Positions 27,234 to 35,178 of a DNA stretch of 64,000 nt are shown here, piece by piece. The position numbers and the translations under genes were made by a program. This DNA is from Flavobacterium ginsengisoli (GTDB taxonomy: Bacteria; Bacteroidota; Bacteroidia; Flavobacteriales; Flavobacteriaceae): positions 1,913,501 through 1,977,500 of the forward strand of contig NZ_CP121110.1 of NCBI RefSeq assembly GCF_029625315.1. The letters run 5' to 3'. Under the pieces are notes generated by a model that was given only the letters and a program-made list of their open reading frames with translations, did no database searches and was not told the origin of the DNA. The first letter of the stretch is position 1, and the number at the start of each line of letters is the position of its first letter.

Positions 27234-28103
27234 TTATTTTTTTGCAGTAACCTGATTCTTAGATAGTATTTTATTGAAAAATAACACATGATACGGAAGC
27301 GAATTTTCCCAATAATCCCAAGTATGAGCTCCTGGCCTTTCGGTATAATCGTGGTCAACTTTATTATAAACCAATCTTCTGTGTAATTCTCGGTTTGGTT
27401 CAATTAGAAAATCGTCTACTCCGCAATCTATTATTAGCGGCAATTTATTTGTTTTTAATTTATCAGCCATTCTTAAAACAGAATTCTGCTCATACAATTC
27501 TGTATTTCCGCTTTTGTCTCCAAAAACTGGTCGCATTAATTTTACAATCTGAGCCGATGAATCTCTATTCAACATTGTACTCATATCTACCGCACCGCTC
27601 ATACTTCCTGCCGCACAAAACAAATCAGGATGTCTAGCAGATAAATATAAAGCGCCATGTCCGCCCATAGAAAGCCCCGTGATTACTCTTCCGCTTCTAT
27701 TACTAATTGTACGGTACGTTTTATCTACTTTCTGAATTACTTCTTGCGTAATAAAAGTTTCAAATTGGCTTTCTTTATTTACAGGACTATCAATATAAAA
27801 ACTAAACGTCTCTCCTTCTGGCATTACAATAATCATATTGTATTGGTCTGCCAGATTGTGAACCAGTTTTTTGTTTGGAGTATTTTTAAGCCAATCGCTA
27901 AAATGTCCGTATGCACCATGCAAAAGATACATTACAGGATAAGTTGTTTTGCTTTTAGCATAAGAATTTGGCAAAACTACAGCAGCCTTATAAGTTTTAC
28001 CCATTGCGGTACTTGCAACTTGAAGTGTGTCTACTTTTGCAGCATATGTCATGGTGGTAAGACAAAGCAAAAATGCAGACAATAGCATTTTAAGTTTCTT
28101 CAT
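27234..28103 (-). CDS. Secreted alpha/beta-hydrolase esterase (esterase D/tributyrin-type)
   Basis: 289 aa with a signal peptide (MKKLKMLLSAFLLCLTTMTYA). The fold is recognised by YPVMYLLHGAYGHFSDW (oxyanion region), the nucleophile elbow GLSMGGHGA with Ser near residue 145, an Asp in LIIDCGVDDFL and a His in GAHTWDYW, forming the catalytic triad. Relatives include S-formylglutathione hydrolases, mycolyltransferases and feruloyl or acetyl-xylan esterases. A secreted carbohydrate or lipid esterase is likely; substrate unknown. Confidence 0.9.
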   Translation of the reverse strand: MKKLKMLLSAFLLCLTTMTYAAKVDTLQVASTAMGKTYKAAVVLPNSYAKSKTTYPVMYLLHGAYGHFSDWLKNTPNKKLVHNLADQYNMIIVMPEGETFSFYIDSPVNKESQFETFITQEVIQKVDKTYRTISNRSGRVITGLSMGGHGALYLSARHPDLFCAAGSMSGAVDMSTMLNRDSSAQIVKLMRPVFGDKSGNTELYEQNSVLRMADKLKTNKLPLIIDCGVDDFLIEPNRELHRRLVYNKVDHDYTERPGAHTWDYWENSLPYHVLFFNKILSKNQVTAKK

Positions 28104-28184
28104 TTTGATATTTTTTTCTGATTAGGGTTTGTAAATATAACTTTTTTCAGAATAAAATATATGAAAAATCCGACTGGTTTTGGA

Positions 28185-28358
28185 TGCCACGAATTACACG
28201 AATTTTCACTAATTAATTTAAATACTCTCTTGGCAAAATGCAAAATAGTTCGTAAATCTAAAAGATAAAAAAACCGATCAGCTTTTGACTGATCGGTTTT
28301 TGAATTTCTTTTACAAATTATAAAATTTAATTCGTGCCAATTCGTGTAATTCGTGGCA
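28185..28358. repeat. Long-range inverted repeat flanking a terminator
   Basis: Arms 28185-28204 (TGCCACGAATTACACGAATT) and 28339-28358 are perfect inverted copies about 134 bp apart, between the AraC gene and the esterase gene. The motif resembles common flavobacterial intergenic repeats. Confidence 0.7.
28269..28302 (-). terminator. Terminator downstream of the AraC gene
   Basis: AAAACCGATCAG / CTGATCGGTTTT stem with a short loop and A/T flanks, between the AraC-type regulator and the esterase gene. Confidence 0.82.
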
Positions 28359-28364
28359 AAAAAA

Positions 28365-29237
28365 TCAACTAATAATAATCTTATGCTCATGTCGGTATTG
28401 CGAAGCGCTTTTACCAGTGTATTGTTTAAATGATTTACTAAAGTGACTGAAATTATTAAAACCGCTTTCGTAACAAACTTCGTTAATACTCATAGGCTGT
28501 TCTGCCAAAAGCTTAGAAGCGTGAACTAAACGATATTCATTTACAAACTCGGTAAATGTTTTATTCGAAATCTTTTTGAAATAACGGCAAAACGAAGGCG
28601 TAGTCATACTTACCAGACTCGAAACCTCATCTATAGAAATAGATTCCTGAAAATGATCTTTCACAAAATTGAAAACCACATTCATACGATCGTTGTCTTG
28701 TGTTTGCAGTTCCATCGAAAACCCATCAGCATTTAAGATGGTATATTCTTCAGCCGATTCCAATTCGTCTAAAACACTCAAAAGCGTTATAAGTCTTTGA
28801 AATGGCGGTTCATTTTCCATCATTTCAATTTTACTTCCGATACGTTTTTTTGTTTCACCACCAAAAGCGATTCCGCCCTTAGCCTGTTTCAAAATATTTT
28901 GCACCCTTTTCATTTCAGGAGCAACAAAAAAATCGCTTCCTAAAAATTCAGGTTTTATATGAATTACGGTTTCCGTTGTATTTCCTGTTTGTTCATTTGT
29001 AAAACCGCAATGTGGCAAATTAGCTCCTATTAAAAGTAAACTACCATTGGTATAATAAGAAACATGGCTTCCTATTTGTCTTTTTCCAGCCCCGCCATTT
29101 ATATAAACCAACTCAATTTCTGGATGATAGTGCCATAAATGAGCTTTACTATTGGTCTTTTCGGCGTGTTTAGTGTAGGTAAAAGAACTTCCGTATGAGT
29201 TAGTTATCACTTCAAGAGCTGGGGCAATAGTCTTCAT
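28365..29237 (-). CDS. AraC-family transcriptional regulator
   Basis: 290 aa from the ATG at 29237; upstream in-frame starts add a hydrophobic stretch that does not fit the family. Residues about 20-110 form a cupin sensor domain (HLWHYHPEIELVYINGGAGKRQIGSHVSYYTNGSLLLIGANLPHCGF). The C-terminal 100 residues hold two helix-turn-helix motifs of the AraC/XylS type (ISIDEVSSLVSMTTPSFCRYFKKISNKTFTEFVNEYRLVHASKLL and INEVCYESGFNNFSHFSKSFKQYTGKSASQYR). The sensor suggests response to a small molecule, often a sugar. A dyad related to those upstream of the secreted-protein paralogues lies just 5' of this gene, so it may regulate itself and them. Confidence 0.9.
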   Translation of the reverse strand: MKTIAPALEVITNSYGSSFTYTKHAEKTNSKAHLWHYHPEIELVYINGGAGKRQIGSHVSYYTNGSLLLIGANLPHCGFTNEQTGNTTETVIHIKPEFLGSDFFVAPEMKRVQNILKQAKGGIAFGGETKKRIGSKIEMMENEPPFQRLITLLSVLDELESAEEYTILNADGFSMELQTQDNDRMNVVFNFVKDHFQESISIDEVSSLVSMTTPSFCRYFKKISNKTFTEFVNEYRLVHASKLLAEQPMSINEVCYESGFNNFSHFSKSFKQYTGKSASQYRHEHKIIIS

Positions 29238-29305
29238 GATAATTTCTTTAAAAAATAATAGCAAATTTAACAAAAACACCTAAAATAATTTAAATTTTAA
29301 CCTAC

Positions 29306-29376
29306 AACGGTTTCGTAAATGCGAATTTTACATTAAAATAACGTTCTTAACACTGCAAATTTCACATCGAAATCGG
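29306..29376. promoter_or_regulatory. Operator-like element upstream of the AraC gene
   Basis: AACGGTTTCGTAAATG (29306-29321) and CATCGAAATCGG (29365-29376) are the same two half-motifs found upstream of three secreted-protein paralogues, here spaced wider. The half-motifs are near-inverted copies of each other (CGGTTTCG and CGAAATCGG). Confidence 0.55.
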
Positions 29377-29566
29377 CTTTTTTTTAGAGTCTTATTTTTT
29401 TCCCGACTTTTTTTTTATTTATCCTATTTAAAACTTGATTTTATATAGATATGCTAAAAATTGTAAGAAAAACGGAAATTTTATGAAGTATTTAGTTTTT
29501 GAAAAACTTTGAAGAAAAACAATCAAATTAACAAAAACACAACATTAAAGTCAAATTTTAACATAT

Positions 29567-29603
29567 AACGGTTTCGTAAATGAGAATATAGCATAGAAAT
29601 CGG
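29567..29603 (+). promoter_or_regulatory. Conserved dyad upstream of paralogue 1
   Basis: AACGGTTTCGTAAATG, then 12 nt, then AGAAATCGG. It is about 37 bp upstream of the -7 box at 29640, a position typical for an activator site. Confidence 0.65.
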
Positions 29604-29639
29604 AAAATATAGATGTTAAAATACCACACATGCTCGCTA

Positions 29640-29647
29640 TAACTTTG
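29640..29647 (+). promoter_or_regulatory. Promoter -7 box of paralogue 1
   Basis: TAACTTTG fits TAnnTTTG and is followed by GCATCAGAGAA, conserved at the same place in paralogues 2 and 3, where the box is TAATTTAG. Confidence 0.6.
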
Positions 29648-29687
29648 CATCAGAGAAATGAACGAAAAAAATTTAATACTATAGAAT

Positions 29688-30053
29688 ATGAAAAAGATTA
29701 TGAAATTAAGTTTAGTATGTGCAGTACTTCTAACAGGAATGAGTACTTATGCAATTGATGGTAATGAAGCATTAAATCTTCATGTATTAAAAGGAAATGG
29801 CAAGGTAATTGCTTTTGGAATTAATCAATTACAAAAAGCTGTTATTAGTATATATGATACAAATGGTAACTTAATCTATACTGAAAACGCTTCTGGTAAA
29901 ACTGGAATCTTAAGAACTTTCAGTTTAGAAGAATTTCCACAAGGAAAATATATTTTAGAAGTTGCTGATAGCTTCAAAAAAGTAAAATACGATATTACTG
30001 TAGATGCAAATAGTTCTACTTTGTCTTCAAAAGGAACTACTTCATTGAACTAA
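29688..30053 (+). CDS. Small secreted beta-sandwich protein (paralogue 1, DUF3244-like)
   Basis: 121 aa. Signal peptide MKKIMKLSLVCAVLLTGMSTYA, then an AIDG motif and about 95 residues resembling the beta-sandwich of DUF3244 or T9SS C-terminal domains (ISIYDTNGNLIYTENASGKTGILRTFSLEEFPQGKYILEVADSFKKVKYDITV). It is essentially a free-standing sorting-domain-like fold without a cargo domain. It is the first of four tandem paralogues downstream of the AraC gene. Function unknown; periplasmic or surface location likely. Confidence 0.8.
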   Translation: MKKIMKLSLVCAVLLTGMSTYAIDGNEALNLHVLKGNGKVIAFGINQLQKAVISIYDTNGNLIYTENASGKTGILRTFSLEEFPQGKYILEVADSFKKVKYDITVDANSSTLSSKGTTSLN

Positions 30054-30164
30054 GAAAATATTAAGGTTAAGTGCAATTCTTCACGGCACTTAAAATTTTA
30101 TACTCTAATACAGTATAAAAAGTGAGGTTAGATAGTTAGTAAGTTAAAAACTTTCAAAAGTTTT

Positions 30165-30670
30165 AAAAACAGCTCTTTGTGGTTACTGAGCTGTTTTTTT
30201 TTTGCTCTTTACTTTTTTGAGTTATAAAATTTTACTGCATTTTTTTTTACCGCAAAGGCCACAAAGATTTACGCAAAGTTCGCAAAGGTTTTTTATCAAA
30301 GATCTTGCATATAAATGCAAAGTTCGCAAAGCTATATTAGGATAAAGCTTTGCGAACTTTTTTATTTTATAAAATTTACTCAAAAAAATCTTTATAAACT
30401 TTGCGTAAATCTTGTGGTTACTAGGCTGTTTTTTTTGCTCTTTACTTTTTGAGTTATAAAAATTCTACCGCAAAATTTTTTTAAACGCAAAGTTCACAAA
30501 GTTTTACGCAAAGTTCACAAAGTTTTTTCATCAAAAATCTTGCATATAAATGCAAAGTTCTCAAAGCTATATTAGGATAAAGCTTTGCAAACTTTTTTAT
30601 TTTATAAAATTTACTCAAAAAAACCTTTGTGAACTTTGCGTAACCTCTGCGCCCTTTGCGTTACATTACA
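30165..30670. repeat. Duplicated terminator plus GCAAAGTTCGCAAAG-type repeats
   Basis: A terminator (ACAGCTC / GAGCTGT plus T tract, 30170-30203) is followed by degenerate repeats of ACGCAAAGTTCGCAAAG and their inverted copies. The block from about 30180 to 30413 is repeated at about 30414-30660 with roughly 85 percent identity by eye. These fill the 900-bp gap to the next paralogue, and no gene is seen in it. Confidence 0.7.
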
Positions 30671-30841
30671 CAATCTAAATAAAAACTTAGAACCTCAGCA
30701 TCTTAGCACCTCAGCCCCTTTCTTCTTCCTACATTTTTTAAAGAAATCTTTATCGCAATGTAAATTTAAAATCATCAAAAACGTTGAAAAATAATAAGTG
30801 TTTTAGCAAAAATGATAAATATAATTCAAATTTTAACCTAT

Positions 30842-30878
30842 AACGGTTTCGTAAATGAGAATATAGCATCGAAATCGG
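30842..30878 (+). promoter_or_regulatory. Conserved dyad upstream of paralogue 2
   Basis: Same 37-bp element as at 29567, with CATCGAAATCGG in its right half. The conserved leader GTAATTTAGCATCAGAG follows about 36 bp downstream. Confidence 0.65.
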
Positions 30879-30960
30879 AGAATATAGTATTGTTTTTTTA
30901 CTTACAACTGAAGTAATTTAGCATCAGAGAATTAGAACTATTAATTTAAAACTAAATACC

Positions 30961-31366
30961 ATGAAAAAGATTGTTAGATTGAGTTTAGTAGCAAGCATTG
31001 CTTTTCACAGGAATTAGCACATATGCAATTGATGGAGTAGCAGATTTTAATCTGCATGTACTTAAAGCTAATGGCAAATCGATCACTTTTGGTCTTAACC
31101 AAACGCAAAAAGCCAACTTAGCAATTTACGACAAAGAAGGAAATCTAATTTATTCTGAAAGTGCTTCAGGTAAAGATGGAATTTTAAGAACTTTCAGTCT
31201 AGAAGAATTTCCAGAAGGAACTTACTTCTTAGAAGTAGAAGACAATACAAAAAAAGCAAAATACGAAATCACAATAACTGATGATTCTACTGTTTTATCT
31301 AAAAACGCAGTTTCTTCGGTTTACAAACCAGGTTTTGCTAAAAATACAAGTGTGGCAACACGCTAA
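30961..31366 (+). pseudogene. Small secreted beta-sandwich protein (paralogue 2), frameshifted in the signal peptide
   Basis: Begins MKKIVRLSLVA at 30961; an extra A at 30993/30994, directly before a GCA codon, shifts the frame. Removing it gives VAALLFTGISTYAIDG, exactly as in paralogue 3, and a 134-aa protein. The beta-sandwich is intact (LAIYDKEGNLIYSESASGKDGILRTFSLEEFPEGTYFLEVEDNTKKAKYEITI). The tail KPGFAKNTSVATR is shared with paralogue 3. Likely functional in the organism if the indel is an error. Confidence 0.8.
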
Positions 31367-31439
31367 AAAAGTTTATGCTTTCATAAAGTATAAAAGTGAG
31401 GTTAGATAGTTAGTAAGTTTAAAAACTTTCAAAAGTTTT

Positions 31440-31640
31440 AAAAACAGCTCTTTGTGGTTATTGGGCTGTTTTTTTTTGCTCTAAGTTTTTTTACCGCAAA
31501 GGCACAAAGAATTACGCAAAGTTCGCAAAGCTTTTTTCACAAAGCTCTGCGAACTTTGCGTTTTTATAAACCTCTTGCATAATAATTCTTAGCGTCTTTT
31601 TGAATAAATCTTTGCGCACTTTGCGGTTAAACATACCATT
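31440..31640. repeat. Terminator and GCAAAGTTCGCAAAG-type repeats after paralogue 2
   Basis: The same terminator type (AACAGCTC ... GGGCTGTTTTTTTT, about 31441-31475) is followed by a shorter block of the same CGCAAAG repeats and inverted copies (CTTTGCG). Confidence 0.7.
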
Positions 31641-31750
31641 CTATATGTAAATAAATTCTTAGCTCATTGTAAATTCAAAATCAAGCAAAACATTGAAAAA
31701 TAATAACCGAATTAACAAAAAAGTTAAAAATAATTCATGTTTTAACCTAT

Positions 31751-31787
31751 AACGGTTTCGTAAATGAGAATATAGCATAGAAATCGG
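31751..31787 (+). promoter_or_regulatory. Conserved dyad upstream of paralogue 3
   Basis: Identical to the 29567 element over its 37 bp, followed by GTAATTTAGCATCAGAG at about 31820-31836. Confidence 0.65.
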
Positions 31788-31870
31788 AAAATACAGTTGC
31801 GCATTTTCATGTATTACATAAGTAATTTAGCATCAGAGAATTAGAACTAATAATTTAAAAACTAAGTACC

Positions 31871-32272
31871 ATGAAAAAGATTGCAAAAATGAGTTTAGTA
31901 GCTGCGTTGCTTTTCACAGGAATTAGCACTTACGCAATTGATGGAACGTCGGAGTTTAATCTTCACGTAATGAAAGCTAATGGAAAACTGATTACTTTCG
32001 CACTTAACAAAGTACAGAAAGCCAACTTAGCAATTTATGACAAGGACGGAACACTTATTTACTCTGAAACTGCTTCAGGTAAAGAAGGAATTTTGAGAAC
32101 TTTTAGTCTAGAAGAATTTCCAGAAGGAACTTACTTCTTAGAAGTTGAAGACAGCGTAAAAAAAGCGAAATATGAGATCACAATTGGTGATACTGCCTCT
32201 CTATCTAGAAATGCAGTTTCTTATGCTTACAAAGCTGGTTTCGCTAAAAATTCGAGTGTTGTCGCACGCTAA
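31871..32272 (+). CDS. Small secreted beta-sandwich protein (paralogue 3)
   Basis: 133 aa. Signal peptide MKKIAKMSLVAALLFTGISTYA, then AIDG and the beta-sandwich domain LAIYDKDGTLIYSETASGKEGILRTFSLEEFPEGTYFLEVEDSVKKAKYEITI, and a basic, small-residue tail (KAGFAKNSSVVAR). It is about 75-80 percent identical to paralogue 2 by eye, and the leader and terminator also match, so the whole cassette was duplicated recently. Function unknown. Confidence 0.82.
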   Translation: MKKIAKMSLVAALLFTGISTYAIDGTSEFNLHVMKANGKLITFALNKVQKANLAIYDKDGTLIYSETASGKEGILRTFSLEEFPEGTYFLEVEDSVKKAKYEITIGDTASLSRNAVSYAYKAGFAKNSSVVAR

Positions 32273-32339
32273 TTTTTATACTCCAAAAAGGTATAAAATA
32301 AGGTTAGAAAAAATTAAAAATTACATTTTTATTGTTTAA

Positions 32340-32600
32340 GAAACAGCTCTTGGTTGGTTACAGAGCTGTTTTTTTTTGCTTTATACTTACTTTATTTTTT
32401 TCTATCGCAAAGTTCGCAAAGGTTTTTTGTTTAAGATTTCGCAAGCTCAAAGTTCACAAAGTTTTATCCTTATAGCTTTGCGAACTTTTTTATTTTATAA
32501 AATTACTCAAAAAAAACTTAGTGTGCTTTGCGAAAATCTTAGCGCACTTTGCGTTAAATTAATATATCATTTTTACTTACAGAGCTGTTTTTTTATTTCT
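32340..32600. repeat. Terminator and GCAAAGTTCGCAAAG-type repeats after paralogue 3
   Basis: Terminator AACAGCTC ... GAGCTGTTTTTTTTT at about 32341-32374, then CGCAAAGTTCGCAAAG and inverted CTTTGCGAAC copies to about 32560, and a second GAGCTGTTTTTTT at 32581-32593. This is the third occurrence of the same 3' module. Confidence 0.7.
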
Positions 32601-32862
32601 AAAATTGATAAAAAATAAATTTCAGTCTGATTTAAGAAAAGTATTCTTATTAATAAAATAAGTGGCTTTAAAACACTTAAAAAAATATTAAAATTTAAAA
32701 AACCGCGAGCCCAGTAATTACGTACATAGTTCAAACAAAATACAGAAATAGTTTCAATTCAGCAAGTTAACAGTTAAAAAATGCCAATTTATTGCTAAAA
32801 ATTAAATTTGTATTTGTAGTTTTACGCGTTCCACATTTAGTAATTAACAATTTAAAAAAAAC

Positions 32863-33248
32863 ATGACAAAATTTACCAAAGCTGGTTTAGTTGTCGCCTT
32901 TTTTTAGCGACTGTGTTTACCTATGCCATTGATGGAAAAGGTGATTACATTTTAAATATCAAAACAGGAAACGGAAAAGTAGTTAGCTTTACTTTAGACA
33001 CTGTAGAAAATGCATCTTTCTCTATTTATGACGAGAATCACAACTTACTTTATGCGGGAGAATCTGCAGCAGACAAATTAGAGGTTTCAAAAACAATTAG
33101 TTTAGAAAGTTTTCCTGCTGGAACTTATGTTCTTGAAGTGAAAGCAAACGACAAAGTTGCGAAACACGAAATTAAAGTTGTCGCTAAAAAAGTAAAGACT
33201 GTAAAGTTAGACGAATCTGTTAACCAGAGTCCATCTTTTCGTCGTTAA
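32863..33248 (+). pseudogene. Small secreted beta-sandwich protein (diverged paralogue 4), frameshifted
   Basis: Starts MTKFTKAGLVVAFF at 32863; the frame hits TAG inside a T7 run near 32900-32906. One more T restores VVAFFLATVFTYAIDGKGDYILNIKTGNGKVVSFTL, 128 aa in all. The domain (FSIYDENHNLLYAGESAADKLEVSKTISLESFPAGTYVLEVKANDK) is clearly of the same family but diverged. It lacks the 37-bp dyad and the common leader, so it is probably controlled differently. Confidence 0.75.
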
Positions 33249-33268
33249 TTTTTTGCCCCCTAAGAATT

Positions 33269-33304
33269 AGAAAGCAGACTCGTACCAGGAGTCGCTTTTT
33301 TTTT
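33269..33304 (+). terminator. Terminator after paralogue 4
   Basis: Imperfect stem GCAGACTC / GAGTCGC with a 7-nt loop and a T9 tract, 25 bp after the stop. Confidence 0.7.
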
Positions 33305-33315
33305 ATCATAGCATT

Positions 33316-33852
33316 TTATGCTTTTAAATTATCTGGAAGAGAATCAAAAGACGTCTGAAAAGCAAAGTCTCCTATTATGACTCCTTGCGCCAACAACAAA
33401 TGGCCATTAGGGCTGGCAAATTCAGAATCTCCAACAGAAATGTTATGAATCACTCCTTTATAAGTTCCAATTGAAATCATGTGAATAAACACAGGTTTGC
33501 CTTGCCAATCAACAAGCTCTTGTCCTGGTCCTAATTTTGAACCTATAGTGTATTTGCCATTTGCAAGTAAAAAAGGTTGGTCTGAAGTGCAGATAATTTC
33601 TTTGTCATATCCTAAAGTAATATAAAGTGCAGTAATATACCATTCAGGAGTGCCTTGACTAAAAGTAACTTTCGTTTCTGATGAAGATAGTTCAAGTTTG
33701 CCCGATTCTACTTTTGCAGAAAATGCCAAAACTGAGTCTCCTCTTTGCAAATTACTGATAGCTCTTTCTCCTGAAGGAGTAGCAATTTTAGTGTCCCCTG
33801 CCGTACATTTAAGGGTTAAATCATTTAATAGTTGATTAGAATCTGGTTCCAT
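33316..33852 (-). CDS. Stand-alone Hint-domain (intein/Hedgehog-like) protein
   Basis: 178 aa with no signal peptide. Cys16 opens an intein-type block A (CTAGDTKIATPSGERAISNLQRGDSVLAFS). A later TSDQPFLLANGKY resembles block B, where the family has T-x-x-H, so the His is replaced by Gln here. The end GVIHNISVGDSEFASPNGHLLLAQGVIIGDF resembles the block F region but lacks the terminal His-Asn of splicing domains. Without the His-Asn, full splicing is unlikely; N-terminal thioester chemistry or loss of activity are both possible. There is no toxin or adhesin fused to it. It lies 99 bp downstream of a 151-aa unknown on the same strand. Confidence 0.75.
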   Translation of the reverse strand: MEPDSNQLLNDLTLKCTAGDTKIATPSGERAISNLQRGDSVLAFSAKVESGKLELSSSETKVTFSQGTPEWYITALYITLGYDKEIICTSDQPFLLANGKYTIGSKLGPGQELVDWQGKPVFIHMISIGTYKGVIHNISVGDSEFASPNGHLLLAQGVIIGDFAFQTSFDSLPDNLKA

Positions 33853-33951
33853 AGTTTTATGTTTTTAAGTCCCATCCAAAATACATCATTAAAAACACTT
33901 CGTTTAAAGTATAAATACCTGTTTTTAAAGCAACAAGCAATACAATACTAT

Positions 33952-34407
33952 TTAAATATCAGGCAATTGTTTTCTTAAGTTTGAACCTATTTTTACGAGT
34001 TTCCAAAAAAAATCAGTTTCTGATGTCAATATTATTTTTTGAGATTCTTTAAAAACATAAGAATGTGCAAAAGCATAAATATAGTCCAGTAAATCGATCA
34101 ATCTTAAACTTTGCCTGTATTCTGGCCTCACTTCTATGCTGTTGGCAAAACAAACATTCTCAGATTCTTGATCTCCTATAAAAAATAATCCTAAATGATC
34201 TGAAAACATTTTTATTACTTCAGTATTTACAGTTGTACATTCTTGAGTTTGTTTATTCAATAAAAAATCAAGAGTAAAAGACAGATCGCTATTACGTCCT
34301 TTTATTTTTTGAGTACAAAGCTCTAGATCGTCAAAATCTGAAAATGTAGTCTTTGATTCTTCATCTTGCAAAACCTCTATTTTATTTAAATATAGCTGTA
34401 CTATCAT
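33952..34407 (-). CDS. Hypothetical protein upstream of the Hint gene
   Basis: 151 aa, acidic, soluble, no signal peptide. It starts MIVQLYLNKIEVLQDEESKTTFSDFDDLELCTQKIKGRNSDLSFTLDFLLNK. No family recognised. Being directly upstream of the Hint gene on the same strand, it may be co-transcribed and functionally linked to it; this is positional inference only. Confidence 0.7.
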   Translation of the reverse strand: MIVQLYLNKIEVLQDEESKTTFSDFDDLELCTQKIKGRNSDLSFTLDFLLNKQTQECTTVNTEVIKMFSDHLGLFFIGDQESENVCFANSIEVRPEYRQSLRLIDLLDYIYAFAHSYVFKESQKIILTSETDFFWKLVKIGSNLRKQLPDI

Positions 34408-34694
34408 CTTGAAAATCTTAATTGATATAAAATTATTTTTTTTATAAATAAAATGTAAAACACATAGAAATCAATTATTTTAAAGAACGAAATATAATCG
34501 ATAAAATCAAAAAAACATCGTTAAAAAACAACTTATATTACTGATTTACATATATTTGTACAACATAAATAACATTACGCATAAAATAAGAAGCCAAAAT
34601 TGACGTTTGATTATTGATTAATGCTGTTTTTTTGACAGCAAAACTATTTTCAAAAACAATTTAAAATACGAATGCCTGAACCAAACTAAAACCT
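34408..34694. other. Intergenic region, divergent promoters
   Basis: About 290 bp between divergent genes. Contains TATATTTG at 34551-34558 (TAnnTTTG, plus strand, 137 bp before the next start) and a small hairpin TGCTGT / ACAGCA near 34622-34640. No ORF seen. Confidence 0.5.
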
Positions 34695-35082
34695 ATGCAA
34701 AAAAAACTTGTTATTTTAGTATTGTTAATCGTATTTTCGTTTCGTGCAACTGCACAAACTGAAACTTTTTATAAAACAGACAAAATCGGCGAAAAATATG
34801 CTTATGTCGATGTTATAAGAACCTACGAAAAGGTTGCTTGCAAAGGGCTACAAGTCTGTAGATTTATTTCAGAAACTAGGAAATTCTTCTTATTCGAATT
34901 GCGAACTAGAAAAAGCCGCCGAATGGTACAGCGAACTCTTTGCTCTAACCACAGATTTAGATCCTGTTTATTATTACCGATACGCAGAATCGTTACGTTC
35001 CATTTCTGAAAATGAAAAAGCCGATGCGCTTATCGAAAAATTAAAACATAAACCAAAAACTTCGATAAAAAAGAAAGTCTAA
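34695..35082 (+). pseudogene. N-terminal remnant of a T9SS-associated OmpA/PD40-type protein, frameshifted
   Basis: Signal peptide MQKKLVILVLLIVFSFRATAQ, then a TPR-like segment typical of the N-terminus of the large OmpA-family proteins found beside PorP/SprF in Bacteroidota (YAYVDVIRTYEKVAAKGYKSVDLFQKLGNSSYSNCELEKAAEWYSELFALTTDLDPVYYYRYAESLRS). An extra T at 34838/34839 before a GCA codon breaks the frame; without it the product is 128 aa. Family members are usually 600 or more residues with a PD40 propeller and an OmpA domain, all missing here. A terminator follows directly, so it is either a true remnant or a stand-alone TPR protein. Confidence 0.75.
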
Positions 35083-35098
35083 TTTCTTGAAGCTGATA

Positions 35099-35130
35099 TA
35101 AAAAAACCTCTCATTTCTGAGAGGTTTTTT
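35099..35130 (+). terminator. Terminator after the OmpA-type remnant
   Basis: AAAACCTCTC / GAGAGGTTTTTT with a 6-nt loop, 17 bp after the stop. Confidence 0.87.
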
Positions 35131-35178
35131 ATTTAAATAACAATCTGTAAAAGTTTTATTTTTTAAGATATGGAACTA

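Noticed and set aside
27657..28085. 142-aa plus-strand ORF
   Set aside because: Antisense to the esterase gene; Cys- and Ile-rich composition typical of a shadow frame.
30240..30670. CRISPR-like appearance of the repeated GCAAAG units
   Set aside because: Units are degenerate, directly abut, occur in both orientations and have no spacers of constant length; no cas genes are nearby.
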